Counted from the stretch's first letter, positions 34,297 to 45,847 are shown. The stretch is DNA of 64,000 bases from Malania oleifera (GCF_029873635.1 NC_080418.1:8089562-8153561), one strand, 5' to 3'. Numbers and translations are program-made. The notes: generated by a model from the letters alone, not told the origin.

Positions 34297-35612
34297 AATA
34301 TGCTCAGTAGAGTAAGGGTGCTATCAAATAATTTTACACAAATAAAATGCATATGAAAAATGAGTATTATTGTTCTCTTATAAATATTTTTGCAAATAAA
34401 GAATATTTATAAGAGATAACTGGGAGAAAACCTAAGAAAATACTCTAAAAAATGTTTTTCAAAGATAAAAGCTATGTAAGAGTAAAAGCAAATAAAATGC
34501 CCTAAATAAAATACTCTCCTCAAAAATGATTTTGAAATAAATGCATGAAAGAGAGTTTGAGAGATTTGTATAAAAGATTTGGTCCCAAAGGAATGATTTT
34601 AACAATAAAAAATATTTTGGGGGAACTTTAATTAACAATGAATTAGAGAGAAAATTAAGGCTAATCAAAGTTGTTAATTTGAGTTATAGAAAGGGTATTT
34701 ATAGATTTTTCAAAAATTATAACTGTTGAGGACATGCTGGGTATTTTTCAAATTGTTTTTGTTTAATTAAAAGTTAATTACATTTAAACCCTTAAAAAAT
34801 TCGGAACCCGAGAGGTTTGGTCGACCATATTTAAGGTTCGTTCGACCATATCACTAAGTTCGGTCGATCAGGCTATTTTTGAACTAAGGTTTTAGTCGAC
34901 CATATTCGATTTTGAACCCTCCGAGGTTCGGACAACCAGGGCATGTTCGGTTGACCAAATTTTAAGGTTTGATCGAGCATATCCAATTTGAACTAAGAGG
35001 TTCGGTCGACTAGGGTGTTGAGAATCACCCACGTGCCAGTTCGGTCGATAGTAAGTGTTAGGTGCATTTCAAAATGGTCGACCAAATAGTCAACCTATTG
35101 ACCCTAGGAGGTTCGATCGACCAACTCTTCTATGAAGGTTTGGGTTCAGTCGACTGAACACACTCAAGGTGTGCATTTAAGTCGTGATTTTCATTTAAAG
35201 TTACGTGCAAGGACCTAGGATCTATCTAAGGTCAAGGTTCTTTAATTTAGCCTAAAAAACCTGGGGTCGGTTGATTGAAGTCAGCCCTAAGGTCTGTCTA
35301 TGGCCTTTGGTTCCCAATGGTCAAACTACGGTCATCTGAGCATTCAAATCATATCATGCATATGCATGTATTATTACAAACCAAATAAAAAATTAAATGC
35401 AATACAAATTAAAATCAAAATATCTTCTTCTTTTGCTCTTCATTTTCCATGGAATTCGCCAAGAGTGTGTGAGTTTTATGTCCCTACTGGCTTCCATTTT
35501 CTAGTATCTTATTTTCGTGTTAAAATGATAACCTATTCATACACTAAATGCATACATAATATACTAGTGATTTGTCAGTATCAGAACAGAGATTGGACTA
35601 AAAAAGCCAACA
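34297..35612 (+). mobile_element. Element F (probable long solo LTR), right part
   Basis: Continues F from the LTR E target site to GCCAACA. Contains about a dozen boxes around GGTCGACC between 34820 and 35154 (for example TTCGGTCGACTAG and ATGGTCGACCAAAT). No coding sequence was recognised. The right junction is defined by resumption of LTR A sequence at 35613. Confidence 0.6.
34820..35154. repeat. GGTCGACC-type box cluster in element F
   Basis: Box starts at 34820, 34841, 34863, 34895, 34931, 34950, 34972, 35005, 35044, 35077, 35089, 35116 and 35149. Spacings cluster near 20-22 and 32-33 bases. Several boxes read GGTTGACC or GTCAAC, single C-to-T or G-to-A changes of the palindrome. Confidence 0.65.
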
Positions 35613-36808
35613 TAGATAAGTAGACCAGATTATTTTATGATTATATAGAAGAAGTGTGGTTTGATAATGATTTTTAAAAAATGTTATAAACATTATAGAA
35701 AATATGATATTGTTTAGTATAATATGATAGTTCAGCTGGCCAAGTGTTGTGATAGTTCAGCCAACTTTATGTCGTGATCAATTATGATATAACAATTTAT
35801 TCAAAAATTATGATATGACAGTTTATTTAGAAATTATGATATAATAGTTTTTACGCAGAAATATGAAAATGAGATATGTTACGGTTATATTATGTATTAT
35901 ATGGTAGCAGAGCCCTGATGGATTAGTTTAAATTCAGAATATGGTACCGTAACTATTATTTCATATTAGTGCCACCATATGTCTCAAATAGAGTGTTGGT
36001 GTATGGTAGACGATTGAGTCATTGAAGAGTAGCATATCCCTTCTGGAAGTCTAGACCAGGTTGGGGTGGCCAATCATGTTTATAGACGAATTAGTTTTGA
36101 CTTAGTGTTGTAGGCCAGTCATTGCTAAGTCCCGCCTACAGACTGCACTATCCAATTATGTGGGGGTAATACATGATATCAACTAGCTAAATCCATCAAG
36201 AGGAAAATTTTAGTATTATACAAATACAATAGACGATTTACATGTATATAGAAATTTATTATGTCAAAGTAAGCTTATTTTGAAAATAATATTTTACCAA
36301 ACTTATATAAGTATGAGTACAAATTTATATGATTTATCAGTTACAGTTAATTATGTTACAGTTTTATTTTATAAGATATGTTTATTACACACTAGAACTT
36401 ATGTTGCCACACACTGATGATAATCTATTCCATCTTACTGAGAGGTGTCTCACCTAGGAATTTAAATATTTCAGGAAATCCGGACAGTCGTGTGGAGCAA
36501 ACTTTGAGGTAAAGGAGGCCTTGGTACTATAGTATTAAGGTAAGTGTTTTGAGTTGGGGGATATGTTTGTGGAATCCCTAAGATATTTTATGGATTTTTG
36601 GGAATGTGTACGTATATTTATGAAGATAGCAGAACTTTGGTATTATATGTGAGGTTCAGGTACATAATGTTTTCCGCTGCATGAATAGTATGTATTTAAG
36701 AACAGGAATACCCCTGGTACCCCACTTTGGGTCCGGGTTGACATTGTAGATACTATTATTATTGGTATCGAAACATATTTATAGCAGTATAATTTTTGGG
36801 TCGCTACA
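35613..36808 (+). mobile_element. 3' LTR of element A, second part
   Basis: Resumes at TAGATAAGTAGACCAGATT and follows LTR A through its minisatellite remnant (about 35720-35790), GGTACCGTAACT and the hairpin block at 36435-36454. It ends at TTTGGGTCGCTACA (36808). The total LTR length without insertions is about 2.1 kb. Confidence 0.8.
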
Positions 36809-37099
36809 AAAAACTTTGAAACGGTGCAAATCATGTAATTGCATCCATATTTGAACAAATAAAAGTTGAAGAGCTAAAAAAATCAACTAACTAAAAAATA
36901 ATCATATAAATTGAAATTCCAAAAATTTGAGAAAATTAGAATTGAGTTTGGAGGCTTATGAGGGCACTATAATGTGTGTGTGCGCGTGTGCGCGCGCGCT
37001 TATGACTTTTATAATTTACTAATATAGTATATTATTTTGTGAAAATAGTTGTGTTTTTTTATGTATATATTATGCACGTATATATATATATATATAGGG
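36809..37099. repeat. Unannotated flank with alternating GT/GC tract
   Basis: No gene seen. GTGTGTGTGCGCGTGTGCGC-type alternation at about 36973-37001 and a TA run at 37077-37096 are the only structure. Confidence 0.6.
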
Positions 37100-37259
37100 T
37101 TGCAAACGAGTCAAATTGAGCTGAGCTTCAGCATGTTCGGGCTTACCTCAGCTCAGTTTGAGCTTTGAAAGTTAGACTTGAGCTCGGGCTTGGCTTGAGA
37201 TTAAAATATTAGCTCGAGCTCAAGCTCGGGCTTGACTTATTTGCAGACTTGGGTTCGGC
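37100..37259. repeat. Degenerate GAGCTC-rich repeat end
   Basis: Starts GGGTTGCAAACGAGTC and is dense in GAGCTCGGGCTTGA-like words, a composition often seen at the ends of non-autonomous plant DNA transposons. A possible inverted counterpart GACTTGTTTACAAATC lies at about 38038-38053. I could not define a target duplication. Confidence 0.35.
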
Positions 37260-38050
37260 CTCAAGTTGAATTTTATAAATGACCTAATAATAATAATTTC
37301 ATCCATTTATTTTATTTGACCCAAAATTTATGTCTTTCTCTTTGGATAATTAGGTCAGTATTAGACTCTTGGGATTTAACCAACTTAATGAACCTATTAA
37401 CGAGTTCATTATTGAGTTCCTTAATGAGTCTAATAAACAAGTCCATTCAACCTAATTATTGAGCCATACACAAGTCAAAACAAGCCAAACTCGACTGTAC
37501 TCATGCTCGACTTGTTAAGTTGAAATTTTATAAATGACCTAATAATAATAATTTCATCCATTTGTTCTTTTTTTTTTTTTACCCAAAATTTATGTCTTTT
37601 TGCTTGGACAATTAGGTCAATATTAGACTCTTGGAATTTAACAAACTTAATGAGCCTATTAACGAGCTCATTATCGAGTTCCTTAATGAATCTAATAAAC
37701 AAGTCCATTCGACCTCATTATTGAGTCATATACAAGTCAAAAGGAGCCAAACTCGACTGTACTCATGCTCGACTCGTTAAGTTGAAATTTTATAAATGAC
37801 CTAATAATATTAATTTCATCCATTTGTTTTTTTTTTTTTTTTTTTTGACCTAGAATTTATGTCTTTCTCCTTGGACAATTAGGTCAAAATTAGACTCTTG
37901 GGATTTAACCAACTTAATGCGCCTATTAACGAGTTCATTATCGAGTTCCTTAATGAGCTTAATAAACAAGTTCATTCGACTTGATTATCAAGCCATTCAC
38001 AAGTCGAAACGAGTCAAATTTGATTGTATTCATGCTTGACTTGTTTACAA
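37260..38050. repeat. Tandem array, three units of about 255-262 bp
   Basis: The word TTTTATAAATGACCTAATAAT starts units at 37271, 37526 and 37788 (20-base core shown loosely). Each unit continues with AATTTCATCCATTTGT, a T-run of variable length, GGACAATTAGGTCA, TTAACGAGTTCATTATCGAG and CATGCTCGACTTGTT. The T-run grows across the units. Short ORFs here are by-products. Confidence 0.85.
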
Positions 38051-38142
38051 ATCAAGTTTAAAAATTATAAGTGAGACTCTCTCATTTAGATAATAAATAT
38101 GCTTGAACCAACTCTTACCGAACTATACTCCCAAACCACTCG

Positions 38143-39925
38143 TGTAGGAACCCGAATCGTGATAGGTGGGTTTAATTAATTAAATGAGGGGCAAAAAGGT
38201 AAATTAAGCAGGCCTCGTCAACGAATCCAGAGTTCGTCGACGAAGTCTTAAGGATACTCGCGGATGAGTTTCAGGGGCCCGTCGACGAGGAGAAATCGAA
38301 GGATTTCGGAAAACCGGGAATCTCAGGCTCGTCAACAAGATCACCCACTTCTTCAAAGAGGTGTTTATAGGGACTCGTCGACGAGAACGGTTGAGTTAAG
38401 GGTACTATAAATAAATATTTTCATTACTTCTCAACTAAGAAATTTCATTTTCTCTCTTTATCTTTCTAGAAACTCTTCATACTCTTCATCTCTCTAGATT
38501 TCTTCACCGTTCATCGCGAGAATCGTTAATCCGAAGTTACCACGAGGATCGTGGAAGGATTCTCTACAAGTTCTACGAATTGGATTTTCGGTTCGGCTAT
38601 TTTCGGGTTTTGGCTCAAAATTGAGGTAAGACTCGATTTTCAATTCTGATCGGTAGTTTTGTAGAGAACAGTGTTATGAGTATTTTTTGTATTGGGATTT
38701 GTAGGTTTTGGCACTCGGTTCGCTGTTTAGGGGCCTTGGAGTTCGAGATTTGATCATTGGGAGAAAGGTAAGAGGAATCTGTTTATGTCGGTTATTACGG
38801 TCTTGTCTGTATTTTGACTACTCATTTAGGGGGATCTAATGGAGGGAAAACTATGGGTTTTTCATGATTACAGTTTTGGGAAAAAGGGGGCGACGGGCTG
38901 CATCCCTAGTTTTGTTGAAAACCGAATGTATATGTTGATTTATACTGTGTTATAGAGATGACCGTGCCTTGACTTGTTTAAACTATATGTGTTTGAAAAA
39001 TCATGATTTTAGATTACCAAATAAGTGTGGTTTGTTTGGTTATATGAGCATGCATGTTTATGTTGTGTTTGGTTGAAATGCGAGTAGGAACGGGGTTCTG
39101 AATTTGTTCCAGGTACTGAGAGTGTCCAACTCTATATCTGAAGGCATATAAAATCGCTGGTCATGTTTGGCAAGAGTGTCTAACTTTATATCTGAGGGCG
39201 TTAGTTTTACCGGCTGATCATCGAAGGGTGTGGATCCACCAGTTTAGCACCGGTACGATGCCATGAGAGTCTGGGACTAGCTATGTGCTAGTGACACCGT
39301 GTTTCGCGGGTTGGCTACGGGCCAACGCCGTATGTCGCGAGCTGACTTCGGGCTGAAGGGTGTGACGATATCGGGATTACTTAATCATGTGTGTGTGCGT
39401 ATATGCACTGTTGTGAAATTAGTACTGGAACTGCATTTAATTGTATATGTGTTGCGTCATGATAACACTCAAATGCTACACACCGATATAACTTGTATTC
39501 TTCCTTACTGAGAGGTGTCAAACCCCTGCTGTACGTACATATTTTCAAGTCCTTTGGGTAACCGGGACTAGCTTCTTGGTGTAGGAGCATAGTGGTCGGT
39601 GTATCACAGATAACGATTGGGTAAGTACTAGGACTTTTGTTCTCAGGTTGTCGTTTTGGAGTATGGTTGATAACTGGGTTATGTTTTGTGTTATGGAGTT
39701 TGGACTCTTGTGGTATAGACTCTGGTATGGTACCATATATGTATAGAATGACTTTTTTTCGCTGCATATTTTCTATTGTGTATGGATGTGTGTAGGGTGC
39801 CTAAAAACCCCACGAGATTGGACCCTTATTCATTGTACTGTATCTTTGGATGATTTATTAGATACTGGAATATGTTAGATTACATTTTCATCCCTAGGTC
39901 CCTTTTCCGAATTTGGAACGTGATA
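38143..39925 (+). mobile_element. Solo LTR D (1783 bp)
   Basis: Begins TGTAGGAACCCGAATCGTGAT and ends GGAACGTGATA. Flanks are ACTCG (38138-38142) and GCTCG (39926-39930), a one-mismatch target duplication. It carries the eroded GTCGAC array, a TATA box CTATAAATAAA (about 38405), CT-rich start region, leader with ACCACGAGGATCGTGGAAGG, GGTAAG donors, and the hairpin block (TTACTGAGAGGTGTC at 39505). No internal domain adjoins. Confidence 0.75.
38217..38382 (+). promoter_or_regulatory. Phased GTCGAC palindrome array, LTR D (eroded)
   Basis: Box starts at 38217, 38236, 38260, 38281, 38331, 38352 and 38377, spacings 19, 24, 21, 50, 21 and 25. Three boxes are exact GTCGAC; the others are one to several substitutions away. 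The TATA box follows about 25 bases after the last box. Confidence 0.7.
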
Positions 39926-39972
39926 GCTCGTGAACAATTTGAATTGTTTACAACTCTATATTTACATACATA

Positions 39973-40316
39973 CAAAGATAGAACTGTTTGTATTATATAT
40001 GCAAATTATATATTTTGTTTCTTACTATGATGTTTTTTCAGAAAATACTCATTATCATGCCCCATAATTATCAGATCCACGTGGCAAGGTCTCACTGTAC
40101 AGTAGCGTGGACCAATGAAGCCGTGCCACGTTCGTATAGGAAACTTAACAACATTACCAAGAAAGAGAGAGAGAGAGAGAGGGTACCCAATGACGGCATT
40201 CTTCGGTTTTGCGGGCATTTTAGGATCCTAGAGAAGCCCCAAGTAGTTTCATACTTTCATTGGGAATGAATCTTGATTCTCTTACTGGATGAGCTACTCC
40301 CGTTGAAAAAATAAAA
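39973..40316 (+). promoter_or_regulatory. Duplicated 5' flank of thioesterase copy 1
   Basis: Similar to 60793-61018 upstream of copy 2: ACAAAGAT(A/T)GAACT, a GA microsatellite (40164-40181), GGGCATTTTA, AGAAGCCCCAA and a leader ending GAATCTTGAT. Promoter elements are not separately identifiable; the duplicated extent suggests promoter plus 5' UTR were copied with the exons. Confidence 0.6.
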
Positions 40317-40850
40317 ATGGAGAAGGTCAAAGCGTTTCTGGAAGTGACGGAGGAGGAGTCGGAGACCGTGTCGAGGGTCGCCGTCCGGCCTCACAGAGTC
40401 GGCCACGAGACGAGCTTTTACGACGATTTCGCCCTCCGCGGCATCCGAGTCCTCCAAGCCCGCCCCGGCTTTGCCCTCTGCTCCTTCAAGATCCCGCCTC
40501 GTCTCACCGTAAGTTTATCCCCATTCTTTACTCGCACATTCTTCGTTTTCGCCGGAAGAATATTATTCCTATCGATATCAATTCGCCTCAGAAAATTTCA
40601 AAGTCAAATCCATCTCAAAACTAATAAATTCCAATTCGAGAAAAAGGATCCAGATCCCCCCCCCCCCACCTTTTTTTTTTTTGGGGATTGTTAATTAATT
40701 TTAGGGTTGCAGAACAGGAAAGGGGAATTGGCGTCGGGCGCAATCGCGACCTTGGTGGATGCAGCGGGGGCGTCGGTGCTGCCGGTGGTGGGACCCGGTA
40801 ACGTTTCAGTCGACATTTCCATCTCCTACCTTTCTGCTGCCAAGCTTCAT
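40317..40850 (+). CDS. Acyl-CoA thioesterase-like gene, partial copy (exons 1-2 only)
   Basis: Exon 1 is 40317-40508 (64 codons, MEKVKAFLEVTEEESETVSR start) with a GTAAGT donor. Exon 2 is 40713-40850 (46 codons, NRKGELASGAIATLVD start), after the acceptor GGTTGCAG and before a GTAAGC donor. All junctions are phase 0. The product matches the plant THEM2/ACOT13-like hotdog thioesterases, which hydrolyse acyl-CoA to fatty acid and CoA; LVD in exon 2 is where the catalytic Asp sits in this family. Against copy 2 there are 7 changes in exon 1 and 8 in exon 2, no stop or shift. Intron 2 stays similar to copy 2 to about 41890, but I find no third exon before copy 2. Either a truncated duplicate or one that splices onto a distant exon. 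Confidence 0.75.
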
Positions 40851-41266
40851 GTAAGCCCGCCCTCCAAACTCAAAATCAAAATATCTCTCTGCTTTCTGCA
40901 ATTCAACCTTCTTAATCGATTAGTTGCATAAGCATAAAAGCATGAACCCATCAATTCACTTGGTGGGTTTTACATCTACGCCCACCACGACTCCTAGACC
41001 CTAGTGCATCAGCACCGTATACTGATAGTTGTTTGATGCGAAAATGACCGTCTCTTTATTATGTTCTGGAAGATCTTTTTATTTTACTTTTTTGTTTTTA
41101 GAATTTTGTAAAAATAAATAATCTTGAAGAAATGTTTATATGAAATAATTTCTCAACATAAAATGTAAAACCCATCAATTTTATGATATTAGTGTATTTA
41201 TCTCAATATTTAAATTTAATAAAGTGGTTGTGAGTTCAAGTGTTAATAAGTCATTTTTTTATAGTA

Positions 41267-41306
<40 letters not shown>

Positions 41307-41890
41307 TTCTTCCTAAATATTTCTAAAAATTCCTTATGTATTTTTCTCTTCTTCTTATTTTTTAAAAAAATTAATATGAATAGATACACTTTTTCATGTT
41401 TGATCATTAAAAAATAAAAAATAAATAAAAATATAATAAATAAATAAATAAAAGTTTGATTTTTTATGTCCTTAATATTTAATTTGAACATATTTCTATT
41501 TTTAATAGTATTTAATAGCAAGGGAACATATAATGAAAAATGAAAATTTTCTAGTTTTTTTTACATTTCTTTTTCCAAACAAAATTATTCATCTAGACAG
41601 AACTTAAGGTCCATTTGAAGTAAGAATTTTGTTTGAGAAAAGGGAAAAAAAAATAAGAAAGAAATTCATTTTTCATTATCATCAATTTGAAATTGAAAAA
41701 CATTTGAAAAATGAAAGAAAGTAGTAAAAAAATCTAATTTCTCACGTTTATAAGTGAGAAAAAAATAAAAATATATTAAATCAATGAAAAAAATTTAATC
41801 GTACACATGATTACATTTGATTTTCTTAATTTTTAATCATTTTATTTTTAATAATACTTGATACAAAGAGATTATACAACAAAAAATAAG
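40851..41890 (+). other. Intron-2-like sequence of thioesterase copy 1
   Basis: Aligns by eye with 61546-62400 (GTAAGCCC start, TTAATCGATTAGT, CATAAGCATAAAAGC, ATCTTTTTATTTTACTTTTTTG, AATGTAAAACCCATCAATTTT). TA run at 41275-41300. Similarity fades near 41890. Confidence 0.65.
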
Positions 41891-42889
41891 AAGGAAACAC
41901 AATAGTGTGAGATTATATTTAAGTAGTGACATCATTAATGCGAATTATATAAGATTTACTAAGAATCTTGCATATCCATTACTATAGCCTTAGCAAGAGA
42001 AGGGGTCTAGAATATATTGAGAGGGACAGAGTTAAAGTCCATAGAATTATGAACCAAGGATACCAAACCCAAGGATTAGAGATCTTATAATTGGATTCAA
42101 TGGAAAGAACGAATCATATGTTGTTGTAAGAAATGCACTATTATCTTAAACTCATTCTTATGGTGTATATTCATTTATCTTATAACAGGGGAAGTTGAGT
42201 TTTTAAAACTCTCAATGATAATTTGTATCTCTTATGAACGGGATGTTAGAGTTACATGAGTACCCTTGATAGATTTTACCTATATGAGTATGAGATTAGG
42301 ATTGCTTTCTATGAAAATTGGGCTTATTCTCAAATATGCTCAAGAAATTGGAATTAATACAAGGCCAAAACATACTGGTTGTTAAAGTTTTTGTCAAACA
42401 TCTAGATCATTATATGTAAGCAGTAATACTTTATTTCCCTTAAGCAATCATAGTTCAAGTTTGAGACCACTACTGACTCTAGAGTAAAATTATTATTCAC
42501 TAAGTGAAAGTTCAATGCAAACACACCTTAATTATGCATAATTATCCCTCTTTGGTTGTTGAACTCTCTACATGCATATTGCATTAATAATATTGAAATG
42601 AGGAGGGAATTTTTAGTGTATTTTAATATTTTAATATTATTAATTTATATATGGAGTGAATGTATCTTGGGATAGGACATGTACCTTTGGTTGAGAAATG
42701 TATCTACGTTTAGATGAGTTTTAATTTATGTACTTCATAAACCTATAAGTCATTTAGGTGAGTATACCTTAATTTTAGGTATGTATCTATTTATTTTAGA
42801 TACATCCTATTTATTAAGTGTATGAGTAACGAAAGGTTTAATGTGCCTATAGGTAGATCCCTATAGTTTTGGCTCTACATAACATAGAA
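41891..42889. other. No recognisable feature
   Basis: About 1 kb without a convincing ORF. It includes the region where exon 3 of copy 1 would have been expected, and I see no match to that exon. Confidence 0.5.
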
Positions 42890-43895
42890 TACTTTGGAGA
42901 GATATCTTTTGGAAGAACACTAGATGAGCACCTTACCTTCCTCGGTAGGGAACTAAGTGAGCACCTTGAGGAGGGCTCAGGGGCGGGCTTTTGACATCCT
43001 CAAGGGGTATTTTCGGCTTCCATTTGAGATTGGGAGTCCACAGACGATCCATTTAGTAATGAGATTGTGTCGTACTCTCAACCAAAGGTTTGATGTCCAT
43101 CTCTACTTAGTCGTTGGCTATTCTATTGTGCGGAGTCATTATAGATTTGGTTGAACTATTAAGGAGTATTAATCCTTTGTGTGTCGTACTTGAGTCTTAT
43201 ATGGTATCACTTTCCCTAGTCCCAACTAGTGGGTGGTTAGTGATAGGTACGCTAACACAAGATCATGTTCTAAGAATAAGAGTTACCCTCAGTATTGGTG
43301 GATTAAGAGTTTATCTCATTTATTGTTAGAGTTTGGGATACTTTTTGACAACCTCACTTAGATCAAGGATTATCAAGCCATGAGCCTCAACTACTTAGTT
43401 AGCTATTTGAGTGTTTCCTTAGATAAGGATGAATATTGTTGAATTGAACTTGGTATAGTCTTACAATCGCACAAACGTGACTCCTTGACATAGGCAAATG
43501 TTGGCAAGAGTGATTACTTTGACCATTGAAATCTCCATAGTCAGGACTGTTTAAAGGCCAAATCTTTGTGACATTGTGTTCTTAAAGTCAATTGACTAGA
43601 AAGTTTTTTTATAAGGATTTGACTTAGATTGGCTAATGGATGACCTCAAGAGCATGTGGAGATGTTAAAAATGACACCAAGTGTTTATATTTGCCCCAAA
43701 GGCAATCTCCACATTTTGAAAAGCATGAAATATATTTGAAGGAGTTTGCATCAACATTAGCCACCAACTTACATGGAGTAACAACTATTCAAAGTTATTT
43801 GGAATTATAATATGTCTTATCACTCTTATAATTTTTTTTCAACCATTTCGTTGATTTCAAATGTTTGCAGTGGGCTTGAACTTACATGAATTAGT
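42890..43895. repeat. Dispersed repeat R, copy 2 (uninterrupted)
   Basis: Counterpart of 6170-7075 plus 8161-8250 without the Harbinger-like insert: ACTAGATGAGCACCTTACC, TGAGCACCTTGAGGAGGGCT, CCCAACTAGTGGGTGG, then AGTAACAACTATTCAAAG and CAGTGGGCTTGAACTT. Element C is inserted directly at its right end. Confidence 0.75.
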
Positions 43896-43900
43896 GTGTG

Positions 43901-45847
43901 TGTAGTGATCTCAATAAATAAATAAATAAATTGATTAATTTAATTAATTAATTAATTAACACAATATAATAATATATTAATATATATATATATATAACTT
44001 GCCCTTGAAGCATAAGAAAGCTTCAAGAAAGTAGAAAAAAAAAAATTGCTTCCTAAGAAGCTGAGATTCCTGCGTCATTCTCTCCGCTTCTCTCTCCTCA
44101 CATCTCTCTCTTTTTGATTTTCTTGACCAAACGTGCGCTGATTGAAAAATAGAAAATGTCATTGGGTTCCATTCTCGACCACCAATATTTTAACCGGAGT
44201 GGATTTGTCATAAGAGCGTTGTAGGCACTACTCGTGGGGTGAGGTAAGGGAAATAAATTATGTCAATTTATTTTGAAAATATTCCCAATTAAATTGTAGT
44301 AATTGGTTTCAAAAATAATATACAGGATTTTATAAGTATTTAGGCTTATGGGAATGAAAATTTTGAATTATTATATGTATGTTTTGGGGAATAAATTTTA
44401 ATTAAATTAAACTGCAAGGTTTTGATCAGATTGAGATTTTTGGGAATATATTCTAATTAAGTTAAACTCTATGAATTTGATCAAATCAGATTTTTTTTAG
44501 GGAATATTTAGAAGTTAAATTAAATTGTGGGGATTTGATCATATTCGGGTTTTTAAAATATGTTGGGGATTAAATTTAAAAATAGGGAATTGATTATACC
44601 TACGTTATAATTAAATTTACCAATTATATATTTTGAAAATTTTGCAGGTAATTGGTGAAATTATAATTATTGAATAAATCGTATGACATGAAATTTAATT
44701 ATATTTTATTGCATAATTGAATCTGAGTATTTTTATGGTATTATCGTGGAAAAAAAATGTGATTTATATTGATTAATGAAAATACTAGAAATGTGGGAAA
44801 TGGTGAAACTTTGAAATGATGGCTAAGTGCTGGGTTTTGATATGACGGTTGTATGCCGAGATTGATTTGACGGCTAAGTGCTGGGTTTGATATGATGGCT
44901 GTATGTTGAGATTGATTTGACGGCCAAGTGCCAAGCTTTGATATGACGGTTGTATGCCGAGGGTTTGATATGACGGCTGAATGCCAGGTTTTTATTTGAC
45001 ATATTTTATACTGAATGACGAAATGAGTTTAAATAACAATTTTTATTACTAAATTGCATTATATGGTTTAAAAACCTTGAGAACCAAATGTAATGAGAGC
45101 ACGGTACTGTAACTAATATTTGAGATAATGCAACCACATTGCTCTGGATAGAAGTGTTGGTAATGAAAAGTGAAATTGGCCATAGAAGGGTTGTGTACCC
45201 CCATGGAGTCTAGACTAGGCTGGGTAGGTAAATCAGACTTATAGACATGAGGTTTGACTTAGCCTGGTGGTAGGCCAGTCAGGGTTAGGTCCAGTCTTCG
45301 GACCGCATAACCCGATCATGGGGGTTTATATATGATGATGTTGTTTGTCCAAAATGGGGTTTCTTCTATGCATATATGTGAATTTATGTAAATGATATTA
45401 TGTATGCAACTAAGTTATATTACGAAGAAAATGTATATTTCCAACTATATAGGTGTCAGTGATATTATACAAATACCATATTTGCCAGATAAAGTAAATT
45501 AAGTGAGGTGTCTGATTTCACTAAAACTTATGTTAGCTACATACTGATAATAATCTAGTCCGTCTTACTAAGAAGTGTCTCATTTCATTAAATATACCAA
45601 TTTTTCAGGACCTTCAGAAACTGAGTCTGGAAGCTTCAAGGCGGGAGTGCTGGGACAATATTTTGTTTATATCTAGCTGTTTTGGTTATTCGGGGTTGTA
45701 ATATGTTTTTGGGGAGATGTTGATGTTAAGGTTGAGAGGTAGTACTCTGCTAGGCGTGGTTGTAAAATTATATTTTGCTTCCGTTGGTTGTATGTTTAAA
45801 TTATCTAAGGAATGTTAGCACTCCGGGCAGACTTATTTTATATGGAA

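Noticed and set aside
40257-40457. 66-codon minus-strand ORF over thioesterase exon 1
   Set aside because: Antisense of a well-supported exon with correct splice sites.
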